DNA of 64,000 nt, from NCBI GenBank assembly GCA_029219385.1, contig JAQXTH010000055.1, positions 19,364 to 83,363 on the forward strand, in the 5' to 3' direction. The stretch is from Prevotellaceae bacterium. Its GTDB lineage: Bacteria > Bacteroidota > Bacteroidia > Bacteroidales > Bacteroidaceae. The position numbers and the translations under genes are program-made. The notes beneath the pieces were generated by a model. That model made no database searches and was not told where the DNA came from. It saw nothing but the letters and a program-made list of their open reading frames with translations. Positions 9,411-19,495 of this stretch are shown piece after piece; positions within the stretch are counted from its first letter, which is position 1, and each line of letters starts with the position of its first letter.

Positions 9411-11180
9411 TTAGTTCTTGACGATGGTTTCGTCGGTCACCCAAGCCGGATTTTGCACGAGAGCAGTGTTGGCCTTCAACTCGTCGTTGTGAACCGGATT
9501 GTAGAGAGAGTTAATCGTGGCAAGTTTTGCCTTTATGGCACTTGCATTGGTACTATATTTTGCCACAAGCAAACCGAGCATCTTCGAGGTGTTGCCCTGG
9601 CGCAAAGCGAAGCGCACAAGGTCAAACCAACGTTTACCCTCGCCAAACAACTCGCGCTGACGCTCACGCATAACGAACTCTTCCAATATCTGCGACGAAC
9701 TGTAGTTTTCAAACACAAGGTCGTCGTCGGTAGAAATCATTGGATTTGAACGTGCAAACACTGCCTTGGCAACACGGAAGCCCTCCTTGAGCATTGTCTC
9801 GTCGTCGGTCTTGAGAATGTATTGCTGCAACGAAGCAATGGCCTCAGCCTTCATAAGCAAGATGTCGCTCATGCGGTAAACCTTGAAATTAGTATACATA
9901 GGAGACCAAGAATATTCAATCTTTCCGGATGTAGCCTGAATATCGTCGGCGCAATCGTATTGAACATTTCGTGCAACAAACTTCACAATATTAAACACCG
10001 CACTGGTTGATGACCCCGATGTTTTCTGAATGGTGGAATATGTACGCAAATCCGTCTTTGAGAAAGCAGTGTTGCCCTCATCGGGTTTTGTGCCGACTTG
10101 CTGGAAAGCAGAAGAAGCCGACAACGCACCTGACTTGTAACCACCATCAAAATATCCAAAATATGTTTTCACAGGCCCTACATTTCCGTTACTAATCTCG
10201 AAAATGTCTTCAAGCGAATATGAGTCACCAAAAATCAGTCTATAAGCAACGTCAGTGGTATTCTTACTTTTCTGACTATAATAAAGTGGCAGAGGCTCTT
10301 CTTTTGAGAAAGGCGATCTCTCGCTTCCATAGTAATTTTCTCTCTCTTCCTTGAAATCATTGAGCACATCTTTAGTGATATAGTCGGCATATTCGATTAC
10401 CTTGCGGTAGTCACTCTCTGCCTCACCGGGATATTTGGCGAGAGAATCGGCAGAAGTATTTTTGGAAGCTCTCCAAAGATAAAGGTCACACAAAAGGGCA
10501 TAAATGCTACGCTTTGTGAAACGAGCCTTGTTAAAGACCGGATTACCGAAATTTTTCATACCATTGTCTTTCACAGCCTCAAGATCTTTGATAAGGAATG
10601 TGAGAATTTCTTCCGAAGCAGTCTGAGGAACAGGATTTGTGGCACCATCGCTGGTATCGTTGGCATCAACAACAAACGGCACATCGCGATATGCACGCAC
10701 AAGATAGAAGTAGTAAAGAGCACGAAGTGCCTTGAGTTCTGCCTCAATAGGCTTCCAATCGTTTTCTTGGAAACTTGCATCCTTGCGAACAATTTCAGGA
10801 CCTTTCTGCAAACAGAGGTTGCAATAGAAAATTCCTTTATAAAAATGTTCCCATTTAAACCAGTTGTTGGTTTGGAGAAGGTTGGCATTCATCATGTTCT
10901 TCAAATCTTCATTGCTCTCTGAAGTGAGCAAGAAGTTATCTGAGCGCAACTCACCCCACAAGAACATACGGTTGCAGACATCGGCAGAAGCCAACTGAGT
11001 GTAGCAAGCACCGACAACCGACATCAAGTCGTTTTTGTCTTCCCAAAACTTCTCGCCCGTGATCTTATCGGTAGGATAAACCGTGAGGAAATCGTCTGCC
11101 ACACTACAAGAAGACAGCAACGCAGCAACTCCCAAACAAACCGGCAGTATTATTTTATTATATAATTTCATCTTTTTCAT
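9411..11180 (-). CDS. SusD/RagB-family outer-membrane lipoprotein (first pair)
   Basis: This is a 589-residue SusD homologue of normal length. The signal peptide ends in lipobox LLSSC, and the start of the mature part (VADDFLTVYPTDKITGEKFW) is typical of the family. The tetratricopeptide-like core includes ELKALRALYYFYLVRAYRDVPFV, and the C-terminal signature is FVMRERQRELFGEGKRWFDLVRF. It lies 19 bp downstream of the first SusC and 48 bp upstream of the second fasciclin gene, consistent with one transcript. The substrate is not predictable. Confidence 0.95.
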   Translation of the reverse strand: MKKMKLYNKIILPVCLGVAALLSSCSVADDFLTVYPTDKITGEKFWEDKNDLMSVVGACYTQLASADVCNRMFLWGELRSDNFLLTSESNEDLKNMMNANLLQTNNWFKWEHFYKGIFYCNLCLQKGPEIVRKDASFQENDWKPIEAELKALRALYYFYLVRAYRDVPFVVDANDTSDGATNPVPQTASEEILTFLIKDLEAVKDNGMKNFGNPVFNKARFTKRSIYALLCDLYLWRASKNTSADSLAKYPGEAESDYRKVIEYADYITKDVLNDFKEERENYYGSERSPFSKEEPLPLYYSQKSKNTTDVAYRLIFGDSYSLEDIFEISNGNVGPVKTYFGYFDGGYKSGALSASSAFQQVGTKPDEGNTAFSKTDLRTYSTIQKTSGSSTSAVFNIVKFVARNVQYDCADDIQATSGKIEYSWSPMYTNFKVYRMSDILLMKAEAIASLQQYILKTDDETMLKEGFRVAKAVFARSNPMISTDDDLVFENYSSSQILEEFVMRERQRELFGEGKRWFDLVRFALRQGNTSKMLGLLVAKYSTNASAIKAKLATINSLYNPVHNDELKANTALVQNPAWVTDETIVKN

Positions 11181-11199
11181 ATTGTTCTGTTATTTAAGA

Positions 11200-14100
11200 T
11201 TAGAACTGCACATTCAAACTGAATGTAACCGAACGCGAGCGCGGAGTCTGAGAATCGTCGTAGGCAGGAGCATAACCGCTTGCAGAATGCTCGGGATCTA
11301 CACCTTTATACTTGGTGAGGAAGAAGAGGTTGTTGCCCGAAACATAGAAGTTAAGACCCTTTATGCCATAGCGACGCAGATTTTTGGCGTCGAAACTATA
11401 AGAGAGCTGAACATATTGCAGACGGAGGAAGTCGCCCGACTCTACAAATCGGCTCGAAGGAAGCGCATTGTAAGAATCACCTGCGTTTTTGTTCATGGCA
11501 CGTGGAATTTCAGTGTCATCACCGTTCTTGCGCCAACGCCAGTTCACTGCACGCGACTGATTTTTGTTGTTGCGCATATCTTCTGCTCTCATGCGAGCAA
11601 GATTGATGATCTTGGCACCGAGACGCATGTTGAAACTTGTCTTGAGGGTCCAACGACCATAGGTGAAGTCAAATCCGAAACCACCGGTGAAGGTTGGGTT
11701 GGAGTTGCCAAGGTAAACAATATCAAGTTCGTTAATCTGACCGTCGTGGTTGATATCTTCATAAATAGCGTCACCACCCGAGAACTGATAGTTTGTTCCA
11801 CCATAGTTGTAGTACATGCGCAGCGGGTTACCACTTGCATCGAAGATTATGTTGCCGTTGGCATCGTGAGCAATCGGACAAGTTGCATTCTTATCACCAC
11901 GGGCTGCTGCTGCAGCAGCAGTGTTGTCGCCATAAACCTCATTCTTAGCGGGGTCGGCAAAATAACCGGAGTGTTCGTAGTCGTAGCGGTAAACACCCAA
12001 ATAGCGGAAACCATAGATAGAATAGAGTGCATTGCCTATCTGCACGCGACTGAGATATGGATCTTCTGAGATATATGTCTTGTCGGTAGCATTCTTATAG
12101 TCGAAGTCTTTGTTGATTGAAGACAATACGCTGGCATCCATAGAAGTCACGCGGTTTTGGTTTTGAGAAGCATTGAACTTAGCCTTCATGGAGAACTTGC
12201 CAATCTTAAAGATAGGCTTGGTGTTTATTGAAAGTTCCCAACCCTTATTCTTCAATGTACCTACGTTGGCCCAATCAAGAGTCGAATAACCGGTTGAAGA
12301 AGGAATCTTCACATGCTGCTGCAGAAGATCGGAAGTGCGCTTGTCGTAAACATTGAAGTTCATCTGGATTAGGTCTTCCAAAATATTGAGATCGAAACCA
12401 ACGTTCCACGAACTGGTCTTTTCCCACTGCATGGTGGTGAGACGGAGGTTCTGAGGATAAATTGAATTGAGTTGACTACCGGCAGGTCCATAACTGTCAC
12501 CTGCCACATACGTATTATACATAATAGACGTGGTAGAAGGAGAGTTACCCGTCACACCCCAACCCGGAGAAATTGCCAACATATTGACATATTTCTTGAG
12601 AGGGCGGAAGAAGTATTCGTCGCTGATGTTCCAACGTCCCGAAACTGCGGGGAAGTAACCCCAACGCTTGTCTTTACCAAACGAAGTGCTACCGTCAGCA
12701 CGCAAAGTAGCATCGAAAATGTACTTTGACTTATAAGCATAGTGAGCAGTAATAAGACCATTCAGACCATGAGTCTTCCATGTGCTTGTTGATGCCTTGC
12801 GAAGGTCTGCGCTGATGGTCGGGTCGGTGATGCCTGCAATCACACCGGCGGAATTAAGACTCTCCGACACTCCGTCAGCCGTTGTCAACTGACCACGAAG
12901 CAAGAATTGCAACGAGTGGTCGCGTGGCAATTTGGGAGAGAATATAAGGGTATGAGTAGTCTCAAATCTCAAATCACGGCTGGTGGAAGTACCGGTAAGG
13001 TTGATACCATCGTCTGACGACCAAGTGTCAGATGAAAGCGAACCGGGATAATAAGCATCGGTAGTATTAGATTTTGATTCCATAAAAACCTCACCCTTAT
13101 AGTTGAGTTGCGTCTTTGAAGCGTCGACACCCATGAGTTTGTATTCAATCTCAAACTGCGGAGTGATCACATACTGACTTGTGTTCTTCCACGACAGATT
13201 GGCGATGGCAACAGGGTTACCATTAGATACCATGTCGCCCAAATAATAAGAAGAATAGCCATCGGCCACTTCTCCTGCTGCAGACGCTTTAGGATACATC
13301 TTAAAATACTCACCGGTATTCACATCGCCATCATAGCGATAAACGCTCATGTTTGGCATGGCATTGTAAGCCTTGTCAAGAATATTGGTATAGTTCTGCT
13401 GGTTTTTAGTATAAGTCAAACTGAAGTTAGAGCTAAACTTGATACGAGTAGACACTTGATAGTCGAGGGTCATACGTGTGGAGAAACGGTCGAGCACCTG
13501 TTTGATGATAGTACCGGTTTCATGGTCATAACCACCCGATATGCGGAACTGTGCCTGATCACCACCACCCTGCACACTGACATAGAATTTGTTGGCAGTA
13601 CCAAACTGGCTTACCTCGTCAACCCAATCAGTGTTTTTGTTGTAGTTGTTATAATACATCGGACGCTCGGGGTTATACATGAGCTCAACGATGTTAGAAG
13701 TAAGGTCGCTCTGTTTGGGATTGAAATAACCCTCTTTGAGCATCATGGTATAGCCGTCACCATTGAGCATCTTCATGCCTGAAGGAAGCCATGAACCCTG
13801 GAAAGTATAACTGCCGCTGACGCGAGTCTTACCCTTTGTACCACGGCGAGTGGTGATTTCGATTACACCGTTTGAACCGCGAGAACCCCACATGGCGCAC
13901 GAACCGGCATCTTTCTTAACCTCGATCGATTTGATGTCTTCAACGTTTACGGCGAGAAGGTTTGCAAACTGCTCGGTGTTGTCCATATCCTGAAGGTCCA
14001 CATCGGTGGAAGAATAGTTTTCGAGAATGTGACCGTCGACAACGATAAGAGGTTCCTGGCTGCCCGAAATGGTTGTTACACCACGCAGACGCATACTCAT

Positions 14101-14613
14101 ACCCGAACCGAGGTTACCGGAGTTGGCCACAACGTCGAGACCGGCGATCTGTCCTTGAAGAGCCTGGTCGGCCGATTCAAAGGCAAGACCCTTCATCTCG
14201 TCCATATCAAGTTTCTGAGTTGCCACAGACACCTCACGCTCGGGAATAACGAGACCGTTTGACTTGACAACCTTACGACCCGTCAGTTTCACCTCTTTAA
14301 GCGAGCGGGTGTTTTCTTCAAGCTGAATGCGCCATGTGGTCTTTTCACCAATGACCTGCTCAAACACACGATAACCATAGAAGTGAACCTTGAGTTTGTT
14401 CTTGGGGTTCTTGATAGTCAGCGCAAAGTTACCGCTCATATCGGTCTGTGTAGAAGACTGAATACGGTTGTTTGCGTCGATTTCAAGTACATTTGCCATC
14501 ATAATGGGACCATCTTTCGGATTGAACACATGGCCCGAAATTCTCTTCTGGGCATAAACAGACGATATGCCAAGACAAAGAATGAATAACAGTAGATACT
14601 TAATCTTATTCAT
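11200..14613 (-). CDS. SusC/RagA-family TonB-linked outer-membrane channel (first pair)
   Basis: This 1137-residue TonB-dependent importer has a signal peptide ending near VYAQ, a CarboxypepD_reg-like domain (KRISGHVFNPKDGPIMMANV), and a plug with QEPLIVVDGHILENY and MWGSRGSNGVIEITTRRG. Its 22-strand-type barrel ends in RSVTFSLNVQF. It is only distantly similar to the second SusC of the operon, so the two pairs probably bind different ligands rather than being a recent duplication. It lies 12 bp after the long fasciclin gene. Confidence 0.95.
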   Translation of the reverse strand: MNKIKYLLLFILCLGISSVYAQKRISGHVFNPKDGPIMMANVLEIDANNRIQSSTQTDMSGNFALTIKNPKNKLKVHFYGYRVFEQVIGEKTTWRIQLEENTRSLKEVKLTGRKVVKSNGLVIPEREVSVATQKLDMDEMKGLAFESADQALQGQIAGLDVVANSGNLGSGMSMRLRGVTTISGSQEPLIVVDGHILENYSSTDVDLQDMDNTEQFANLLAVNVEDIKSIEVKKDAGSCAMWGSRGSNGVIEITTRRGTKGKTRVSGSYTFQGSWLPSGMKMLNGDGYTMMLKEGYFNPKQSDLTSNIVELMYNPERPMYYNNYNKNTDWVDEVSQFGTANKFYVSVQGGGDQAQFRISGGYDHETGTIIKQVLDRFSTRMTLDYQVSTRIKFSSNFSLTYTKNQQNYTNILDKAYNAMPNMSVYRYDGDVNTGEYFKMYPKASAAGEVADGYSSYYLGDMVSNGNPVAIANLSWKNTSQYVITPQFEIEYKLMGVDASKTQLNYKGEVFMESKSNTTDAYYPGSLSSDTWSSDDGINLTGTSTSRDLRFETTHTLIFSPKLPRDHSLQFLLRGQLTTADGVSESLNSAGVIAGITDPTISADLRKASTSTWKTHGLNGLITAHYAYKSKYIFDATLRADGSTSFGKDKRWGYFPAVSGRWNISDEYFFRPLKKYVNMLAISPGWGVTGNSPSTTSIMYNTYVAGDSYGPAGSQLNSIYPQNLRLTTMQWEKTSSWNVGFDLNILEDLIQMNFNVYDKRTSDLLQQHVKIPSSTGYSTLDWANVGTLKNKGWELSINTKPIFKIGKFSMKAKFNASQNQNRVTSMDASVLSSINKDFDYKNATDKTYISEDPYLSRVQIGNALYSIYGFRYLGVYRYDYEHSGYFADPAKNEVYGDNTAAAAAARGDKNATCPIAHDANGNIIFDASGNPLRMYYNYGGTNYQFSGGDAIYEDINHDGQINELDIVYLGNSNPTFTGGFGFDFTYGRWTLKTSFNMRLGAKIINLARMRAEDMRNNKNQSRAVNWRWRKNGDDTEIPRAMNKNAGDSYNALPSSRFVESGDFLRLQYVQLSYSFDAKNLRRYGIKGLNFYVSGNNLFFLTKYKGVDPEHSASGYAPAYDDSQTPRSRSVTFSLNVQF

Positions 14614-14625
14614 AGTTGCACTTTT

Positions 14626-17553
14626 TTATCTGATTGGATATTTAGCCACAAATGCCTTGGCTTTGGCAGCTGTATTATAGAAGCCCTCATATCTTCCACC
14701 GGGCAATTCGGCAAAATGCAGAACACCAACATTGTCGGTCGAATTAGGCAACACCTGATGTATCACTGCAAACGAAGAAGTCTCGATGGTGCTTGCGCTT
14801 GCACCGGCCTTGTCGAATTGCAGGTCGCGAGTAAGAATGTTGGTATGTGCAGGATCAATGGAGAGAGTTCTGCCGGTTTTGTCGGTAACGGTAAGTTTGT
14901 TTCTACCACCATTGGCCACAGTCACCGTGATGTAGCGGTTTGTCTCTGCATTGATACATGCTGTTTCATAGTCAGTTGCATTTACCACAGCCTTGTCGTT
15001 GTAGATTGCGTCGTCTTGGAAATGATATTTCACGAAGTTGAGCAAGCAAGTACACATAGCCTGTGCCTTTTTCTTATAAGCCTCGGTTGCAGCCTCAACG
15101 TTGTAGCCCGGATTGTTTTCATTGCGTGCAATTTCAGCTTTTGCGTCTTCGATAAACTGTCCAATGCTCTCCCATGTGGGCAAACCCAACATCTTCTCTT
15201 TTTTGATAGCTGCATTGGTCGGAACGTAGACAGTATAGCGATAAGTGCTGAAGAAGCGCACGTTGAAGTCCATACACGGATTGGCAGAAGTAAAGATATT
15301 GTATTTTGCAAGAGCCTTATCCTTGTCAGTGCGACTCGAATATTCATCAGCAAAACCTGCCTCTTCAAGCACGTCGGGGTCAACCTGGCAAAGGTCGAAG
15401 AACTCCTTATAGGGAGAATCTTCGTCGCCATTGTCATAAAGTACTTTATAAACAGAATTAACTGTGGCCTGCAAAGGCTTGTCGATAATATATGTCATAC
15501 CGTTACCGTAACCGTTGGTCTTGGCAGTTTGGTCGAAATATTCGGTAACGGTAGCATACTCATTGTGTTCGATTTGCCATGCGCCCTGCACTTTGGTGCC
15601 GGTAATGCCGGCTGTAGGATTCACCTTAATCGGAGCACCGCCCTTAGTGGTGAAATACTCTTTCACATTGTCACCAAGAATACCGTCTACATCAGCAGAG
15701 TCGTGCACGATGATATGCTGGTCGAGCATATCTTTGAGACGGTTATTGATTTGTGCAGACTTGATGCTCGTTGTCAGTCTCACATCGTCAACCTGATATG
15801 TATAGGGGTCAAACTTATATGCAACAGCCGAAACCGGAGTGCTCACATTCTTTGCATCATAACTGAACGACAAAGCATAAGGCTGAGAATAGTTCATTGA
15901 CACGGGGTCATAATACAACTTGAGAGCATTGTCTGAAGGAATAAAGAAGCTGAAGTTTGAGCTCATTGCCAACAGATAAGTCGAGATAAAGGCATTAAGA
16001 GGAGCCGAGTTGGGGTTGGTGATATACTTGTCGTCGGCAGTGATGGCCCAGTTGAAGATGTTGAGGCTGTCGCCCACAAGAGCCGGAGCCGAAACAGAAG
16101 CGTACTTGGCAGGAGTGCGGACTTCGTTCATCACATATACAACACCGTTGTTTGCAATGAGACAAGTGTCAATCTTTGCTTTATATTCAGACACGCTGTT
16201 CACGTCGGAGAACATGGGGTCGCGCGCGTCGTTCATAATAGCGAGATATTTGCTCGGCACGTAGTCAATGAAAGAAATCTTCATAAGGTTATTAACCATG
16301 GCCTGGATTTTATCGAGAGGAATCTGGTCAAGGTTTTTCATGAGATTTTCCTTGGTGTTGGGTTCTGTGCCATAAGCATTGATAAGGAACTCGCCACCAC
16401 CGCCCGGCAGGAAGTATTTCTCCATTGCCTCGTCGGTAGGCGCGATCATCATACCCATGTCTTGCTGAACACCACGGCTTGCATTATAATAGGTATTCCA
16501 TCCCGGGTCGTAATTAAGATAGTAAGAAACTTTCTTACCATAGGGGTCGGACTCAAGCGATTTTGCTCCTTGAGAGCGCGAAGAGAAATAACGCTTCTCA
16601 AATACAGAGTCAACAGCCTCAAAACCGGGAATCTGTCTCAGTTTGTTGGTGAGAGTTGCACTATAATAAGGTGCGCTGAAGCGATCGAGCAAATGGCTGT
16701 AGAGAGAAGTTCTGCCATTAGTGCGTATCATTTCGGCCATGTTGGTCGGGGCGAGCAACACGCGGTCAAGACGGTTGATATAGCCGTTTTGGCAAGTGAT
16801 GTCTTGCTCCAAAATCTTAGCACCATAAATAAACACGTCGTTCTTTTCACGGGGACGACCGGCGATAATCTCAAAGTCTTCGTCGGTAATGCCCTGTTCT
16901 TCCATTTGTCCATTAATCCAGTGAATCATCATTGGTTCCGTTCCGTCGTTGGCCATATACAAACCACCCTTAGACTGCTCGCGGAAACGAGTCCAATAGT
17001 CTTTCTCAGAGGAGTTGTAGGTCGTCGGAATTGCAGGATTTGACCAGTTGAAAAACGAAATAGAGTCGGTAATCTGCAAAGAGGTAGGACGACGCATACA
17101 AGTGTTAAGGTCGAGATAACTACCATTTGAGTTCTGACCCGACGAGGTGAGGTTCGGAAGCATTTCCAACAAATAAGGGTTGTCAAGCATGGCAGTGTGA
17201 AGCAACAATTTCTTCTGCTGCAGCGACAAATCCTCATAGCAGGTCACGCCCCAGTCATTTTTCTTGTAGAATTCTGCAAAAGCATCATCGTCAGCAACAA
17301 AAAGAGTTTTGCTACCGGTTTTCGACAATACTGTCGCAAAATCCAAATCATCGATCAGCCGAACTGTGTTGGTATAAGTGCTGGTCCCTTGGGTAGGATT
17401 TTTCAGATAATCATAGATACTGCTTCCCAGCCAACCCGGAGTCTTGTCGGGAAGATCATAATCATCTGAGCAAGAATACACCAACGCGCCGATCATCAGC
17501 AAGCCAACAGCTCCAAAGAGCTTCTTGCTAAACCTGAACAAACGGTTTTTCAT
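14626..17553 (-). CDS. Large fasciclin (FAS1)-repeat surface lipoprotein, first gene of the operon
   Basis: The chosen start at 17553 gives 975 residues beginning MKNRLFRFSKK, with a lipoprotein signal ending in VYSC followed by SDDYDLPD. Longer upstream starts would put 38 extra residues before the signal and run towards the promoter box at 17622. Several FAS1-like units are visible (TVLSKTGSKTLFVADDDAFAEFY, NFSFFIPSDNALKLYY, YTVYVPTNAAIKKEKMLG), each followed by a segment ending in a LDQHIIVH-like or KYHF-like strand. It heads the double fasciclin/SusC/SusD operon. The likely role is surface binding; the partner is unknown. Confidence 0.87.
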   Translation of the reverse strand: MKNRLFRFSKKLFGAVGLLMIGALVYSCSDDYDLPDKTPGWLGSSIYDYLKNPTQGTSTYTNTVRLIDDLDFATVLSKTGSKTLFVADDDAFAEFYKKNDWGVTCYEDLSLQQKKLLLHTAMLDNPYLLEMLPNLTSSGQNSNGSYLDLNTCMRRPTSLQITDSISFFNWSNPAIPTTYNSSEKDYWTRFREQSKGGLYMANDGTEPMMIHWINGQMEEQGITDEDFEIIAGRPREKNDVFIYGAKILEQDITCQNGYINRLDRVLLAPTNMAEMIRTNGRTSLYSHLLDRFSAPYYSATLTNKLRQIPGFEAVDSVFEKRYFSSRSQGAKSLESDPYGKKVSYYLNYDPGWNTYYNASRGVQQDMGMMIAPTDEAMEKYFLPGGGGEFLINAYGTEPNTKENLMKNLDQIPLDKIQAMVNNLMKISFIDYVPSKYLAIMNDARDPMFSDVNSVSEYKAKIDTCLIANNGVVYVMNEVRTPAKYASVSAPALVGDSLNIFNWAITADDKYITNPNSAPLNAFISTYLLAMSSNFSFFIPSDNALKLYYDPVSMNYSQPYALSFSYDAKNVSTPVSAVAYKFDPYTYQVDDVRLTTSIKSAQINNRLKDMLDQHIIVHDSADVDGILGDNVKEYFTTKGGAPIKVNPTAGITGTKVQGAWQIEHNEYATVTEYFDQTAKTNGYGNGMTYIIDKPLQATVNSVYKVLYDNGDEDSPYKEFFDLCQVDPDVLEEAGFADEYSSRTDKDKALAKYNIFTSANPCMDFNVRFFSTYRYTVYVPTNAAIKKEKMLGLPTWESIGQFIEDAKAEIARNENNPGYNVEAATEAYKKKAQAMCTCLLNFVKYHFQDDAIYNDKAVVNATDYETACINAETNRYITVTVANGGRNKLTVTDKTGRTLSIDPAHTNILTRDLQFDKAGASASTIETSSFAVIHQVLPNSTDNVGVLHFAELPGGRYEGFYNTAAKAKAFVAKYPIR

Positions 17554-17621
17554 ACACATTGATTTTAAATTTATATTATTTTTACTTATCTCGTTTAGAC
17601 ATAGACACACTATGTAAGGCA

Positions 17622-17629
17622 CAAAGTTA
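17622..17629 (-). promoter_or_regulatory. -7 box of the six-gene fasciclin/SusC/SusD operon
   Basis: On the minus strand this is TAACTTTG, a match to TAnnTTTG, about 70 bp before the chosen start at 17553. The -33 element is weak: a GTTG-like sequence at 17646-17649 at short spacing. No ECF sigma/anti-sigma gene pair is nearby. Confidence 0.55.
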
Positions 17630-18038
17630 ATAATTCTTACGAAACCAACATCATTTTGCAACCACAAAATTACAGTTCTTTACAATTATTTCCGTTTTAA
17701 ACGCCTCTTTTGAAAAATCGACGCGTTTCAAGAAGAAATATTCGCTAACATTTTAGACGGGATTTTGACAACCGGACTTCCCAAAATGAATTGTTATTTA
17801 CTAAATTTTGTTTACAAGTGAATGAAATAACAACTAACAAACGAAAAAAACAGAGGTTTCGACTTAACTCAGCGCACCAAAAAAGCCTTCGGCGAATTGC
17901 CGGACTACACTTCTTTTCACTAAACCCAAGTTGTTAAAAAACACGAAGAGAACATAAATAGCCAAAAACCAAAACAAAGAAATTTTCCTCTTAAAAGCAG
18001 AACCAACGGCACAAAACTACACTATGGTTATATATATT

Positions 18039-18064
18039 TATAAATGTACGCGCGTACATTTATA
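18039..18064. repeat. 26-bp perfect palindrome in a 430-bp intergenic gap
   Basis: Thirteen bases mirror exactly around 18051/18052, with a GTACGC|GCGTAC centre and AT-rich arms. It lies 34 bp past the stop of the Rid-like gene and about 410 bp upstream of the SusC operon promoter. No T tract follows on either strand, so an operator-like dyad is as likely as a terminator. The rest of the gap (17630-18097) shows no gene. Confidence 0.7.
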
Positions 18065-18097
18065 TAACTGATTATACAACTACGCCCGAAGAAACCA

Positions 18098-19162
18098 TCA
18101 CTTTGCCACACATTCAACCTCAACCAACCATTGAGGACGACACACATCGGCCTTTACAACCACACATGGCACAGTCGGGAAATGCTTTTCGACATAGTCA
18201 TTCAGGAACTTAACATCGGCAACATCTCTGAGATAAACAACCATATATGCAATATCGTTCAATGTGCGACCTGCGTCTGCAAGCAACTGCGAAATATTGA
18301 GAAACAGTCGGTCGGTCTGCCTCTTCACGTCGCCCACATACAGACATTTGCCAAATTTGTCAATGCTTGCCGTGCCGGAGATATAGACTTTTTCGTTGCC
18401 GAAAGCATTTACCTTCACCCCACGCTCAAAAGCCACACCATATTCATGGGTATGATTAAGATATTCCAACGCATTGAGATAGCGCGGAGCAAGGCATTTG
18501 TCCTTCACCGAAAAGAAATCGATCGCCACCACCGGCTGCGTCTGCGCCATATATCCGCCTATACCTGTAGAGGCAATATAATGAGTATCGGCAGTGAGGC
18601 CCTCCTTCTCAAAAACAGCGTTGCGCCCTCTCATCACATCGGCATAGTTGCGATCAATATCTCTCACAAACAACCATGTGCGCACACAATTGTCTTTCAA
18701 AGTCATGCCGTTGGCTTCCAGCCACTCTATGTGACGAGCAAAAATCATCTCTGTCTGCTGACGCGCTGTGAGCCCCACAGCCTCCTCGTCTCTGAGTCTC
18801 ACGCTGTGATAAAACGCCTCCGTTTCTCCTGAGGCAACAATCATCTTGTCGGGCGAACCGCGTTTCACCGCCTTTGAATCAAGATCCACAACAAACATCA
18901 CAGCCACTTTAGCCCCATTAAGCAAAGGTTGACCAACATACGAAAAAGCACCGCGCGACAAAACGTCTGCATACAAAGCGTGACTTCTCACAACCTCCAA
19001 CTGATTGGCCGGATCGGTGAGATAAACCCTCGACCGGATAATATTGTCAAAAGCAATTTCCCTCGACGAGAACCATTGTTTCATCGAAGTATATATGTCA
19101 TCAAGACCCTCGCTGACAGAAACAAACGAGGGAGCATTTATCACGTCTACTACTTCGCGCAT
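18098..19162 (-). CDS. Rid/YjgF-family protein with two fused domains
   Basis: This 354-residue cytosolic protein is built from two YjgF/RidA-like halves. The C-terminal half carries the clearer pattern (VKVNAFGNEKVYISGTASID, LLADAGRTLNDIAYMVVYLRDV, VPCVVVKADVCRPQWLVEVE). The middle contains RTWLFVRDIDRNYADVMRGRNAVF and STGIGGY, which resemble chorismatase (FkbO/Hyg5-like) relatives of the fold. RidA proteins hydrolyse reactive enamine/imine intermediates, while the chorismatase-like group acts on chorismate, so the reaction is uncertain. It appears to be a single gene and ends before a 26-bp palindrome. Confidence 0.75.
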   Translation of the reverse strand: MREVVDVINAPSFVSVSEGLDDIYTSMKQWFSSREIAFDNIIRSRVYLTDPANQLEVVRSHALYADVLSRGAFSYVGQPLLNGAKVAVMFVVDLDSKAVKRGSPDKMIVASGETEAFYHSVRLRDEEAVGLTARQQTEMIFARHIEWLEANGMTLKDNCVRTWLFVRDIDRNYADVMRGRNAVFEKEGLTADTHYIASTGIGGYMAQTQPVVAIDFFSVKDKCLAPRYLNALEYLNHTHEYGVAFERGVKVNAFGNEKVYISGTASIDKFGKCLYVGDVKRQTDRLFLNISQLLADAGRTLNDIAYMVVYLRDVADVKFLNDYVEKHFPTVPCVVVKADVCRPQWLVEVECVAK

Positions 19163-19419
19163 TATTTCTATTTGTTTCGAATGTTATCTTTTAAATTTTT
19201 GAACACCGTGCACAACGGAGCAGAGAAAAGCGACATCTCGATTTCTTCTGCCGACGAGCAACCTTTCTTCGCCAATTATTTATTGGCAAAGTTACACAAA
19301 AACAGCGAGTTTCACACTCGCTGTCAATAAAAAGTTTCTTTTAAATCAAGATTTCCCCTACCTCACAACAAAGCCTTCTCCTTGTGCTGCGTATATGCAA
19401 GAATGATTTTTTCAATATT

Positions 19420-19455
19420 TTTGGCTACGTTACTAACCAAAATTGACTATATTTG
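19420..19455 (+). promoter_or_regulatory. Promoter of the GH25 gene
   Basis: TATATTTG at 19448-19455 fits the -7 consensus, with TTTG at 19420-19423 as a -33 candidate at a slightly long 24-bp spacing. It lies inside the longest open frame, which rules out the distal start and favours the ATG at 19496. Confidence 0.6.
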
Positions 19456-19495
19456 CATACCTCTAACAACACAAGAGGAACGAAACACCTTTCAC

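Noticed and set aside
19382..19495. Upstream extension of the GH25 frame
   Set aside because: It would place translation start before the -7 box at 19448-19455; the ATG at 19496 is downstream of it.
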